A DNA stretch of 64,000 bases, taken from NCBI RefSeq assembly GCF_003546865.1, contig NZ_CP023434.1, positions 124,001 through 188,000 of the forward strand, written 5' to 3'. The position numbers were made by a program, and so were the translations under genes. Each line of letters starts with the position of its first letter. Position 1 is the stretch's first letter. Positions 44,336 to 54,530 of the stretch are shown one piece after another. This DNA is from Suicoccus acidiformans (lineage in GTDB: Bacteria > Bacillota > Bacilli > Lactobacillales > Aerococcaceae). Under the pieces are notes generated by a model, which saw only the letters and a program-made list of their open reading frames with translations, was not told the DNA's origin and did not search any database.

Positions 44336-45202
44336 ATGGATTATTTAGCCTTTCATGATATTGATGTGTATTTTCTGGATGGGACGAAGTATTATGCAGA
44401 TGGGGGTGCCACTTTTGGGCCCGTGCCTCGGGCAGTGTGGGGGCGGGAAATGCCCTTTAATGATGCGGGGCAAATTGCCCAAGTAGCGGACCCCATTCTG
44501 ATTCACGAAGCAGGACACTATTACCTCATCGACACGAGTCACGGCACGAGCAAAATGGGCGCCAAAGCGCGTCGCAACGCGGGACTTGAAACGGACAACC
44601 ATGTCTTCGCGAGTTTAGCAGAGCTGAATTTGACGCCTAAGGATATTGACGGAGTGATTATGACGCATATGCATAATGATCATGCGGGTGGCTTAACGTA
44701 TTTACAAGATGGTCGCTTACATTCGAGTTTCCCTAAGGCAAAGATTTATATCAATGAAGTAGAATGGCAAGAAGTGCGTTATCCCAATGCTCGAACCCAA
44801 GGAACCTACTTAAAAGCTAATTGGGAGCCGATTCAAGCTCAAGTAGAAACCTTCGGTACATCTATGCAATTAACCCCGTCGATTCATATTTACCATACGG
44901 GAGGGCATAGCAATGGGCATTCTATTATTCGCATTGAGCAAGAAGGGGAAGCGTTAATTCACCTGGCCGACTTAATGTTGACCCATCCTCAACGTAGAGC
45001 ACTTTGGATTTCTGGTTATGATGACTATCCGATGGACAGCGTTCGGGCCAAGGAATATTGGTTGCCGCAAGCCTTTGAGGCAGGGGATCGCTTTATCTTC
45101 TATCACAATCCTTACTATACGATGCTACAATTCTCAGAAGATGGTAAAGAAATCATTGACCAACAAGAACGTAGTAAAGAGCCACTTATTTCACGAACTT
45201 AA
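44336..45202 (+). CDS. Metallo-beta-lactamase-fold hydrolase (lactonase-like)
   Basis: A 288-residue MBL protein with the MTHMHNDHAGGLTYL zinc motif near residue 105, HTGGHSNGHSIIRI, LIHLADLMLTHPQ and FYHNPYY. The layout resembles YtnP/AHL-lactonase-like hydrolases, but substrate prediction is unsafe. RBS AAAGGAG. Stands alone between the ABC-F gene (divergent) and rex. Confidence 0.85.
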   Translation: MDYLAFHDIDVYFLDGTKYYADGGATFGPVPRAVWGREMPFNDAGQIAQVADPILIHEAGHYYLIDTSHGTSKMGAKARRNAGLETDNHVFASLAELNLTPKDIDGVIMTHMHNDHAGGLTYLQDGRLHSSFPKAKIYINEVEWQEVRYPNARTQGTYLKANWEPIQAQVETFGTSMQLTPSIHIYHTGGHSNGHSIIRIEQEGEALIHLADLMLTHPQRRALWISGYDDYPMDSVRAKEYWLPQAFEAGDRFIFYHNPYYTMLQFSEDGKEIIDQQERSKEPLISRT

Positions 45203-45308
45203 TTCAAAGATACGTGTGTCATCTCACAAAATATAATTAATATAGTTACCGCTAAGCATGCGCTTTAGCCAAGTGCGCTATTCCTAAGCCTTGATTAAAA
45301 AACGATTC

Positions 45309-45360
45309 TTGTGAAAAACAAATGGTAATAGTAGCGAACTTTGTGAAAGCGTGGTAGAAT
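45309..45360 (+). promoter_or_regulatory. Possible Rex sites and promoter before rex
   Basis: TTGTGAAA occurs at 45309-45316 and 45341-45348, each matching one half of the Rex operator (TTGTGAA-N4-TTCACAA), but the partner halves are poor. TAGAAT at 45355-45360 may be the -10. This would give autoregulation, as known for some rex genes. Confidence 0.35.
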
Positions 45361-45403
45361 ATACTCGAACAAAGCGAACATTAAAGTAGAAGGGATGACA
45401 TGT

Positions 45404-46042
45404 ATGGAACAAGAGATACCACGCGCTACGGCCCAGCGTCTACCCATATATCGACGCTATTTAAGCTATTTAAAAGATGCGGGCAAAGATCGTATTTCTT
45501 CATCAGAACTGAGCGAAGCAGTTAAAGTTGATAGTGCAACGATTCGCCGCGACTTTTCATACTTCGGAGCGCTTGGCAAGCGTGGCTATGGCTATGATGT
45601 AGATACCTTGCTTGATTTCTTCACGAAAGTATTGAATCAGGACCGCTTAACGTCGGTTGGCTTAATTGGGGTGGGGAACCTCGGGAATGCACTTTTAAAC
45701 TATAATTTCCGTAAGAATAGTAATGTGCGGATTGGGGCGGCTTTTGATATTAATCCAGACCTAGTCGGTACCATCCAAGCAGGTATACCGGTATACAGTA
45801 TGGATGAATTGGAAGAGCAGATGGATTTGCAACAGCTGCAAATTATGATTATCACCGTACCGGAGAATCATGCGGAAGAAGTAGTAGATCGTCTGATAGC
45901 AGCCGATGTGAAAGGAATATTGAACTTTACACCACTGCGCTTTGAAGTGCCCGAGGGTGTCCGCGTGCAGAACGTCGATTTGACCAATGAACTGCAGACG
46001 TTGATTTTCTTTATTGACCAACACATCGATGGAGTTGAATAA
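45404..46042 (+). CDS. rex: Redox-sensing transcriptional repressor Rex
   Basis: A 212-residue NADH/NAD+ sensor and repressor of fermentation genes. N-terminal winged helix ([44 protein letters not shown]), Rossmann domain with [25 protein letters not shown] and [17 protein letters not shown], and the domain-swapped C-terminal helix. ATG 45404 is preferred; ATG 45395 is too close to AGAAGGG. Confidence 0.95.
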   Translation: MEQEIPRATAQRLPIYRRYLSYLKDAGKDRISSSELSEAVKVDSATIRRDFSYFGALGKRGYGYDVDTLLDFFTKVLNQDRLTSVGLIGVGNLGNALLNYNFRKNSNVRIGAAFDINPDLVGTIQAGIPVYSMDELEEQMDLQQLQIMIITVPENHAEEVVDRLIAADVKGILNFTPLRFEVPEGVRVQNVDLTNELQTLIFFIDQHIDGVE

Positions 46043-46054
46043 ATTATGTAAAGA

Positions 46055-46090
46055 ATTCATAGACTTTTCTGAGAAGTCTATGAATTTTTT
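46055..46090 (+). terminator. Terminator after rex
   Basis: ATTCATAGACTT / AAGTCTATGAAT stem followed by TTTTT. Confidence 0.85.
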
Positions 46091-46243
46091 GCGTATTTAG
46101 AGGTAAATTGTTGGCTTATCTTGCGCTGGTTTTATTATAGATGTGATGCTAGCAAGCTTTCCGCTGGATAAATAAAAAGATATAAAAAGGTGAGGCATTG
46201 GGCTTGCCTTTTTGACCAAATTAGACTATTATATAAGCATAGG

Positions 46244-46270
46244 TTAGCACTTGAGATTATTGAGTGCTAA
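46244..46270 (+). promoter_or_regulatory. CIRCE operator of groES-groEL
   Basis: TTAGCACTT-N9-GAGTGCTAA matches the CIRCE inverted repeat (TTAGCACTC-N9-GAGTGCTAA) with a single mismatch. It is bound by HrcA and gives heat-shock control. It sits 34 bp before groES. Confidence 0.95.
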
Positions 46271-46570
<300 letters not shown>

Positions 46571-46586
46571 TCACCTATTACACTAA

Positions 46587-48230
<1,644 letters not shown>

Positions 48231-48304
48231 GAGGCGTCTAGCGTAAACCCCTCGAGACATCTAAGCAAATACCATGACAAGGCGTCGTCCCCTTGCGCCT
48301 TGAG

Positions 48305-48348
48305 GCAAGTCCCTGAACTTTTGTGTTCGGGGGCTTTGCTTTTTTTTC
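48305..48348 (+). terminator. Terminator of groES-groEL
   Basis: GCAAGTCCCTGAAC / GTTCGGGGGCTTTGC stem followed by a run of eight T. Confidence 0.85.
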
Positions 48349-48349
48349 A

Positions 48350-48460
48350 AGTATTTATAACGACCTTCATAACAGCATTTATGTGCTTCCTCAATTGTTA
48401 GATAATCACTCCTTCGAGTTACGATAACCTTAAAGTGGGATATTTTCATTTGTGGATGAT
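48350..48460 (-). mobile_element. Relic right end of an IS1202-like element
   Basis: Read on the minus strand, the terminal motif (CATTTGTGGATG, reverse of 48447-48458) matches the end of the full element at 51334. It is followed by a decayed start of the transposase: SDYLTIEEAHK here versus EDYLNMNEKHK in the full copy. The rest has been deleted up to the groEL terminator. Confidence 0.65.
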
Positions 48461-48585
48461 AAAGTAGTCTATAAAAGACAAATTTGTTATGAGATAATAC
48501 ATATGTGACATAAAACAAATAAAAAAGAGACCCCTCTGTTATAATAGATTTGTGAACAATTATAAACATAGAAAGGATCTCTTAT

Positions 48586-49517
48586 ATGTCTATTATAACA
48601 GAAGGTATGAAACATCGCGAACGAATTATTAAGTATGCCATTAAAGTGAATAATAATGCCGCAGCCGCAAGGAGATATCATAAATCCAGGCAATATGTTC
48701 AGAGATGGCGACAAAGGTATGATGGATCAATTGAATCTTTGCGAAAGAAGTCTACTCGTCCTAAATCACATCCTAACCAACATACACAGGATGAATTAGA
48801 TCTGATTAAACATATGCATAGGCACCATAGACACCGTGGGTTAGCTCACGTCTACCGCAAATGCAAAGATGAGGGCTACACCAGGTCTTATGATTCCATG
48901 TGCCGACAAATCAGAAAGATGGGTCTAGGCAAGCCTTCAAAAGCCAAGAAAAAACGCAAGAAGCAGAAAGAAAAGTCTAAATACACTCATCCTGGTCAAT
49001 TGGTTCAAATTGATGTTAAATACGTTCCTGTGAACTCTATCGGCTTTGTGAGTCACCATAAAAGATATTACCAAATCACGGCCATAGACGCTTATTCACG
49101 CAAGAGGGTGCTGAGTCTGATGAATGAAAATAGCACCTATACAACCTCTGAATTCGTTCTCACTTTGGAAGAGGAAATGGGCTTTAAGATTGACAAGATA
49201 CAAACTGACAACGGGAAAGAATTTACCAACGACCCTCAGGAAACCGATAAGAAATCAAGTTCCAAAAGATCTTAAATTTCTTGGATATCGACTATCAAAC
49301 GACTGCTCCTTATTGTCCTTGGCAGAACGGGTTGGTAGAGAGGAGTCACCGAGAAGACGAAACAAGATTCTATTCAAGAAGACGTTTTTCCAGTGAAGAG
49401 GAGCTAGAAAAAGCTTTAAGAAGGTACAATACAAGCTACAATAATACCTACCGGAAGATTTTAAATTTCAAGAATCCAAATGAAGTTGTCGCTGAATTTT
49501 TTGAAAAAGCAGGTTAG
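48586..49517 (+). pseudogene. IS481-family transposase, frameshifted
   Basis: The product begins with a helix-turn-helix region (NNAAAARRYHKSRQYVQRWRQRY), followed by a DDE integrase core: Asp in LVQIDVKYVPV, Asp in IQTDNGKEF, and Glu in NGLVERSHREDE. Frame 1 stops at 49275, and the rest continues in another frame to 49517. Joining TDKKSS to FQKILNFLDIDYQTTAPY requires one missing base in AAGTTCC (near 49258-49264), probably a lost T. Total about 310 residues, the usual IS481 size. Inactive unless the shift is rescued. Confidence 0.85.
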
Positions 49518-49524
49518 CCATTAT

Positions 49525-49592
49525 ATATTTCTTCCAAGTTTCGTCAAGGCACGCTTCGCTCTAAAGGCCTTGACAAAACTTTCCAGAAATAT
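49525..49592. repeat. Long hairpin at the 3' end of the IS481-like element
   Basis: ATATTTCTTCCAAGTTTCGT... pairs with ...CAAAACTTTCCAGAAATAT at most positions, around a loop containing CGCTTCGCTC. It lies just after the transposase stop and may be its terminator or protect the element from read-through. Similar in core to the hairpin at 38904. Confidence 0.6.
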
Positions 49593-49664
49593 TCTGATTG
49601 TTTAACTGCTTTTCCACAAACTATTTTTCAGAGCTTGTGTCACAAATGTTTGACTTCCCTACAT

Positions 49665-49693
49665 AAAGTAGTCTATAAAAGACAAATTGTGCT
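49665..49693 (+). repeat. 29-bp target site duplication, left copy
   Basis: Identical to 51335-51363: it starts AAAGTAGTCTATAAAAG and ends in TTGTGCT. A third, partial copy (24-25 bp) stands at 48461-48484 beside the IS1202 relic. Confidence 0.85.
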
Positions 49694-51334
49694 GTCAAGC
49701 ACAAATGAAAATGTCCCGATTTTTTGTTTTTTAACGTGCAAAGAAAGGGAGTAAAAAACTACCGCGCTTCGCTTGGTTGCTTCGCAATAAAGGGCGATAC
49801 AAAGAGCGCATCGCCCTTCATCACGAAGGATCAAGATGTCACTTCAACTAGCTCTTTTTTCTTTATGTATTCTTGTTTCTTTAGATATTGTTGATAAGAT
49901 TGAGCTTTCCACGGATGCGACATGGGTGGAATGTGTGGCTTCGGTTTAGGTTGAGCTTCCTGAATATCCAGTGTTTTAGACACAGCTTGGTGTGACGGCA
50001 TTTCAATCAGCTCAAAGAGTTGATTTTTATGAGAGACAAAGAGTTGTTGATTACGAGTGCTAATAACCATGACTTTCGTTTTTCTTGGCAAATAGACTTG
50101 CTGCCCATGCTGGTCGTAAAGATGATAGACTTGGTTGTTGTATCGAACGGTATGACCAGAGTGAATGACACGTAGGGCAAATTTAGCGAGGATCTGATTG
50201 AGATTTGTGTCTGCTGATAGTTTTTCAAAGGCATTTATGCTATCTTTAATGGGGTGAGCGAATTTTTGATTAAACTGCGGGAGGTAGTCCCTTAGAAACT
50301 GATTCGCTTCATCCATATTGCGGATACCACTTAACCGCATTTCTTGAAGTAAGCGGTTTTGAAATGTACCGAAAAGACGTTCAATACGTCCTTTAGCTTG
50401 GGGGACTGAGGTCGCTTCCAGTTCAATTCCGAGTGTCTGGCAAGCATATCCGTATTGAGTGAGGGCCTGCTCTTCAAGAGCAGCGCCCTTTTTTGGTGCG
50501 TGGGCCCCTGAGAAGATACTGCGATAATCCGTCAAAATGCGATGAGGAATACCGTAGTGGGTCAGGAATTGATGTGAGACTTGGTAATAGCCTTCAAGCG
50601 TCTCCTGTGCCGCGAAATAAGCGCCTACGACCGTGCCAGTGGCATCATCAATGGCGGCATGGAGGTAGTAATCGTTCTCATCCGCCTCAAACCATGGATG
50701 CTGTGAGGCATCCATTTGAAGCAGTTCCCCAGCATATTTGCATCGAGGACGACTCGGGTGTGCTTTTGAGTTTTCAACGATTTGAACCCCCTGTAAGGTA
50801 TCTTTTTCGTGATGGGTTAAGCCTTTCTTGTCCGCTTTGTCTTCGAGCTCTTTAGCGACACGCCGTTTAGTTCGACGGGTAGCCAGAGGCGAGACAATGT
50901 GCACTTCCTTCAAGATATTTCTCAGCGAGCTTTCAGAGAGGTGTTCCCCCTCAACTTCTTGAAGTTTTTCATGGAAGTGCGTGAAGTTAAAGTCATAGTA
51001 TTTCGAGCGATAGAGCTGAACAATTCGTTTTCGAGTATGACGGTCAATGGTTGTAGAAGGTTTGCGGTTGGCATTCTTGTGTCTGAAGCCTTTTCGCCCC
51101 TCTTGTTTGTATTTAAGAATCAATCGATTGATCTGTCGTCTGGATAAGTTTAATTCCACTTCAGCACGAGCTTTGGATTTCCGTCCATTGACGACGGCCT
51201 TGATGATATTATATTTATGTTTCTCATTCATGTTAAGATAATCCTCCATTGAGATCCCTCCTTAGCTTTACTATACACTAAAGTGGGACATTTTCATTTA
51301 CGTTCACTTGAGACATTATCATTTGTGGATGAAA
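49694..51334 (-). mobile_element. IS1202-like (ISNCY) insertion sequence
   Basis: A 1641-bp element between 29-bp direct repeats. The ends are imperfect inverted repeats: CAAATGAAAATGTCCC at the left and, on the other strand, CAAATGATAATGTCTC at the right; the right end carries a second copy of the motif 22 bp inside. IS1202 elements are known for unusually long target duplications, which agrees. One transposase gene on the minus strand. Confidence 0.8.
49831..51249 (-). CDS. IS1202/ISNCY-family transposase
   Basis: A 472-residue transposase. N-terminal helix-turn-helix (KARAEVELNLSRRQINRLILKYKQEG), second HTH-like region, then an rve-type integrase core with Asp in LLQMDASQHPWFEADE, Asp in HRILTDYRSIF, and Glu in PQAKGRIERLFGTFQ. 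A C-terminal beta domain (VRYNNQVYHLYDQHGQQVYLP) follows, as in ISNCY transposases. The frame is intact. The second ATG (M7) is an alternative start with GGAGG inside the first codons. Confidence 0.88.
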   Translation of the reverse strand: MEDYLNMNEKHKYNIIKAVVNGRKSKARAEVELNLSRRQINRLILKYKQEGRKGFRHKNANRKPSTTIDRHTRKRIVQLYRSKYYDFNFTHFHEKLQEVEGEHLSESSLRNILKEVHIVSPLATRRTKRRVAKELEDKADKKGLTHHEKDTLQGVQIVENSKAHPSRPRCKYAGELLQMDASQHPWFEADENDYYLHAAIDDATGTVVGAYFAAQETLEGYYQVSHQFLTHYGIPHRILTDYRSIFSGAHAPKKGAALEEQALTQYGYACQTLGIELEATSVPQAKGRIERLFGTFQNRLLQEMRLSGIRNMDEANQFLRDYLPQFNQKFAHPIKDSINAFEKLSADTNLNQILAKFALRVIHSGHTVRYNNQVYHLYDQHGQQVYLPRKTKVMVISTRNQQLFVSHKNQLFELIEMPSHQAVSKTLDIQEAQPKPKPHIPPMSHPWKAQSYQQYLKKQEYIKKKELVEVTS

Positions 51335-51363
51335 AAAGTAGTCTATAAAAGACAAATTGTGCT
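51335..51363 (+). repeat. 29-bp target site duplication, right copy
   Basis: Identical to 49665-49693. Its last base is the first base of the TTGCTT -35 of the tRNA-Ala promoter. Confidence 0.85.
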
Positions 51364-51391
51364 TGCTTTCTTCAGTTGAAACGCGTATAAT
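51363..51391 (+). promoter_or_regulatory. Promoter of tRNA-Ala
   Basis: TTGCTT (51363-51368) and TATAAT (51386-51391), 17-bp spacer, 20 bp before the tRNA. Confidence 0.7.
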
Positions 51392-51410
51392 ACATAAATG
51401 TAAGCTTTAA

Positions 51411-51483
<73 letters not shown>

Positions 51484-51497
51484 CTATAAACTTAGAA

Positions 51498-51529
51498 AGA
51501 GATTAGCGAAGTTCGCTGGTCTCTTTTTT
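51498..51529 (+). terminator. Terminator after tRNA-Ala
   Basis: AGAGATTAGCGAA / TTCGCTGGTCTCT stem followed by TTTTT. Confidence 0.85.
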
Positions 51530-51639
51530 ATTTTGGTGAAAGCTAGGCTAAGGCGAAGATCTCTGTCTAATCTGCAATATGAACGTACTATCGGCAAACT
51601 TTCTAACTTAGGCTTGCATTCACTCCGGGGGGAGTGATA

Positions 51640-51740
51640 CGCTTAGGGCACCACAGGAGGTGCCACTTGGCTGAGAGGGCTTGTCCCAACTCTTTGAACC
51701 TGATGAAGTTAGTACTTACGAAGGGATGTGTGTGAGCTTT
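51640..51740 (+). promoter_or_regulatory. TPP riboswitch (THI element)
   Basis: The conserved THI-box parts are present: GGAGGTGCC, GGCTGAGA, TTTGAACCTGAT and GTTAGTACTTACGAAGGGA. A separate perfect hairpin TCACTCC-GGGG-GGAGTGA precedes it (51619-51636). Downstream, GCCCACCTTA/TAAGGTGGGC with a short T-run (51758-51797) is the expression platform. Thiamine pyrophosphate should switch off the downstream salvage genes. Confidence 0.93.
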
Positions 51741-51757
51741 CTATATAACTATCTTTA

Positions 51758-51797
51758 TGCCCACCTTATATCGATTGTGCGTAAGGTGGGCTTCTTT
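51758..51797 (+). terminator. Riboswitch terminator before thiM remnant
   Basis: GCCCACCTTA (51759-51768) pairs with TAAGGTGGGC (51782-51791), followed by TTCTTT. Confidence 0.7.
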
Positions 51798-51820
51798 GTG
51801 TGGATAGAAGGAGGAGTGAA

Positions 51821-52270
51821 ATGGTTCAGAAAAGATACGAACAAATAAGGCAGCAGAGTCCACTGATTCATGTTGTGACTAATCCGGTTACCATTGAGAA
51901 GGTAGCCAATACCATTTTGGCTGCTGGGGGTAGTCCAATTATGACAGACCGGGCGCCAGATATTGCGGATGTGTGCCAAGTTGCGTAAGCTTTAGCGATT
52001 AATTTGGGGTCTTCTGCCTCTGCGGATTTAATTCTGGATGTGGCAAGATTGTCCCATCAGAGTCATGGACGCATTGTGCTTGACCCTGTTGGTATTGGCC
52101 TTATCCAATCTCGTCGCCAATTAGCACAAGGCAAGACCCTCGAAAAGGCTATTGCCACTGCCAAAGCCTACGTTACGTTAGCTCTGGAAGAACAGCTCGA
52201 TTTAGGCCAGGGGTCAGGCCCCTTGAACCACGGCTTTGATCTTATAGGCTTTAAGAGGTCATATTCATGA
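51821..52270 (+). pseudogene. thiM-thiD fusion remnant (hydroxyethylthiazole kinase start joined to HMP(-P) kinase end)
   Basis: The frame starts at ATG 51821 after AGAAGGAGGAG. PLIHVVTNPVTIEKVANTILAAGGSPIMTD and GRIVLDPVGIG are ThiM (hydroxyethylthiazole kinase). A TAA stands in frame at 51986-51988. From about 52115 the sequence changes to GKTLEKAIATAKAYVTLALEE and DLGQGSGPLNHGF, the C-terminus of ThiD (HMP/HMP-P kinase). So a deletion has removed the 3' part of thiM, whatever lay between, and most of thiD, leaving one in-frame chimera with a nonsense codon. ThiM length would be about 270 residues. Neither enzyme can work. Confidence 0.82.
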
Positions 52271-52731
52271 AACAACAGACAAGTCGAACTCAAACTTTGA
52301 TTCTGACCGGCTTATTTGCGGCCATGAGTTTTGTGCTTTCTGCAGTGATTGTCTTCCCCAATATGGCGCCGATTCAACATGCCTTTAACGTCTTAGCGGC
52401 CGTTTATCTAGGGCCTGGTTATGCCTTTCTCCAAGCGCTCATAACGGGCCTTTTGCGGATGATGACGGGACGTTCGATTAATGCAGTGATTGGCGCTGTC
52501 TTTGGCGCTTACCTAGCAGGTGTAGCCTACCTTCGAACTGGCAAGCTAGTAGCAGCAGTCCTTGGTGAAGCAATCGGTACCGGGATTATTTCAGCCTTAG
52601 TGGTCTATTGGGTAATGAAGTTAGTTGCAGGTGTCTTTGCCTACTACATTCCTTTCTTCCTGCCGTCTTCAATCATCGGCAGTCTGCTAGGCGCTTTCTT
52701 GAGTCGCCTGATTGACCGGCGTAGAGGCTAA
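52267..52731 (+). CDS. thiW: ThiW, thiazole-uptake S component of an ECF transporter
   Basis: A 154-residue, very hydrophobic protein with about five or six helices: TLILTGLFAAMSFVLSAVIVFPN at the start, VLAAVYLGPGYAFLQALITGLLRMMTGRSINAVIGAVFGAY in the middle, and FFLPSSIIGSLLGAFLSRLI at the end; these match ThiW. It binds hydroxyethylthiazole outside and delivers it with a shared ECF module (EcfA-A'-T) encoded elsewhere. It overlaps the thiM-thiD remnant stop as ATGA and should be under the TPP riboswitch. Confidence 0.88.
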   Translation: MKQQTSRTQTLILTGLFAAMSFVLSAVIVFPNMAPIQHAFNVLAAVYLGPGYAFLQALITGLLRMMTGRSINAVIGAVFGAYLAGVAYLRTGKLVAAVLGEAIGTGIISALVVYWVMKLVAGVFAYYIPFFLPSSIIGSLLGAFLSRLIDRRRG

Positions 52732-53004
52732 GTAAAACTAAGAGCAAAAGTTTCTACCGAAATAGGACTAAGACTACAGCAAAGTTACCGTGAGTTCAAA
52801 AAGTAATGTCAATTCTATGACCGGGGCGTGTAGGCCCATATATATGTTTGAGTTTAAACTTCCTCAAAAATTTACACCTCAATGAATACAATGATGATTA
52901 AAGGTTTATGTGGCTGTATTTTTCAAGAGAAATTATTCTCAGCATAGGTTGTATAAAAAGTGGGAATTTACGTTTGAAACTACAGCAGCATAAGTTCCTA
53001 AGTC
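52732..53004. other. Intergenic stretch, nothing recognised
   Basis: AT-rich, without a credible coding frame, repeat or RNA signature that I could identify. Confidence 0.4.
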
Positions 53005-53040
53005 CAAAAGAGACCCGCGACAAATCGCGGGTCTCTTTTG
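53005..53040. terminator. Strong bidirectional terminator
   Basis: CAAAAGAGACCCGCGA pairs perfectly with TCGCGGGTCTCTTTTG around a four-base loop. Confidence 0.9.
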
Positions 53041-53049
53041 AAAAAAGTG

Positions 53050-54372
53050 TTATAAGCGCCAGAAGGTGTAGCCGGCTGCTTCATAGGTTTCTTTATCGAG
53101 AATACTTTTGACATCGATGATAATCTTCTCATCATTAGGCAAGTTCGAGTGATATAAGGCATCAATATCTTCAAAGCTCAAGTCGCGGAAGGCTTGGTGT
53201 CCAACAGCTAAGATGATGCAGTCTGCATCCTGGACGTCTTCTAAGACTGTCAGCTCAATGCCGTATTCCTGCAGGGCCTCTTCAGGTTTGGCCCAAGGGT
53301 CAACCACGCATGGATGAATGGCGTATTCTTCCAAGCGCTTGATAATATCAACAATCTTAGAATTGCGAATATCGGGCGTATGTTCTTTGAAAGTTAAGCC
53401 GAGAATGACAACTTTGGCGTCTTTAGGGGTCTTGCCAGTGGTGATAAGTTTCTTAATGGCTTTATCGGCAATGAAGGTCCCCATACCATCGTTTATTTCG
53501 CGGCCAGCGGAAATGATTTGACTGTGGTAGCCTAATTTCTCGGCCTGGTAGACGAAGTAATAGGGGTCTACCCCAATACAATGCCCACCCACGAGACCTG
53601 GTGTAAAGCCGAGGGCGTTCCATTTAGTATTCATTGCATCGATGACGTCTTGCGAATCGATTTGCATGCGGTCAAAGACGAGAGCCAATTCATTCATGAA
53701 GGCAATATTAATATCCCGCTGACTATTTTCGACGACTTTGGCCGCTTCAGCAACCTTTACGCTTGGCGCGCGGTGTACGCCAGCATCAATGACTAATTCA
53801 TAAACTTGGGCGATTTCTTCCAAGTAAGCATTATCGGCAGCGGAGACGATTTTGGTAATTTTCTCTAAGGTGTTCACCCGGTCTCCTGGGTTAATTCGCT
53901 CAGGAGAGTAACCGACAATAAAATCTTCGCCATGGCTTAAGCCTGAAGCTTCTTCCAGAATAGGAATACATACGTCTTCAGTTACGCCTGGGTAGACGGT
54001 GGATTCGTATACAACAATCGATCCTGGGCGCAAGTTCGCGCCAATGGTCTTAGTAGCACTGGTAATCGGCGTCAGATCCGGTGTCTTATCCTGGTTAATC
54101 GGTGTAGGTACCGATACAATGAAGAAGCGTGCCTCTTTCAAGTCGCTTGCTTCCGCCGTAAACTGCAAGGCAGTTGCTTGAATGGCGGCGTCGCCGACTT
54201 CATTAGTTGGGTCAATACCCTGTTCGTAGAGAGCAATCTTGTCTGGATTATAGTCATAACCGATGGTCGGGACTTTCTTGGCAAAAGCAATGGCAAGGGG
54301 CATGCCAACGTAACCTAGGCCAATGACCGCTAATTTCGTCTGGCCGGCCAGCAAATCTTGATATATGTTCAT
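53050..54372 (-). CDS. Nucleotide-sugar dehydrogenase (UDP-HexNAc 6-dehydrogenase, TviB/WbpO-like)
   Basis: A 440-residue NAD-dependent enzyme oxidising a UDP-sugar at C6 to the uronic acid. N-terminal Rossmann motif LAVIGLGYVGMPLAIAFAKK, VSVPTPINQDKTPDLTPI, VVYESTVYPGVTEDVCIPIL, catalytic Cys in VGGHCIGVDPYYFVYQAEKLG and the C-terminal LGLTFKEHTPDIRNSKIVDI. The VPTPIN and KVPTIGYDYN pattern is closer to the TviB/WbpO group (UDP-GlcNAc/GalNAc) than to plain UDP-glucose dehydrogenase. It supplies a surface polysaccharide precursor, but no capsule cluster surrounds it. ATG 54372 follows GAGG. Confidence 0.85.
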   Translation of the reverse strand: MNIYQDLLAGQTKLAVIGLGYVGMPLAIAFAKKVPTIGYDYNPDKIALYEQGIDPTNEVGDAAIQATALQFTAEASDLKEARFFIVSVPTPINQDKTPDLTPITSATKTIGANLRPGSIVVYESTVYPGVTEDVCIPILEEASGLSHGEDFIVGYSPERINPGDRVNTLEKITKIVSAADNAYLEEIAQVYELVIDAGVHRAPSVKVAEAAKVVENSQRDINIAFMNELALVFDRMQIDSQDVIDAMNTKWNALGFTPGLVGGHCIGVDPYYFVYQAEKLGYHSQIISAGREINDGMGTFIADKAIKKLITTGKTPKDAKVVILGLTFKEHTPDIRNSKIVDIIKRLEEYAIHPCVVDPWAKPEEALQEYGIELTVLEDVQDADCIILAVGHQAFRDLSFEDIDALYHSNLPNDEKIIIDVKSILDKETYEAAGYTFWRL

Positions 54373-54530
54373 AATTAACCTCGATTCATCAATCTTAAAC
54401 GTGTAAATTGTGCATATAGTATAGTATACCATAGTTTGGCCTTTGTATAGTCTTAGAATGTATTGCACCACATATCAGTGGCATCCATAGCTCAAAAGGT
54501 TTAAGATACTAGGATAAAGGAGGTTAAAGC

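Larger units (their letters stand above)
48504..49644 (+). mobile_element. IS481-like insertion sequence
   Basis: Ends TGTGACATAAAAC (48504-48516) and the reverse complement TGTGACACAAGCT (49644 backwards) share TGTGACA and a few more bases. About 1140 bp with a single transposase frame, now frameshifted. Target duplications are not clear. A long hairpin lies between the transposase stop and the right end. Confidence 0.7.

Noticed and set aside
48261-48569. 102-codon minus-strand ORF between groEL and the IS481-like element
   Set aside because: It runs through the groEL terminator and the relic IS1202 end; only the DYLTIEEAHK part has meaning, as transposase debris.
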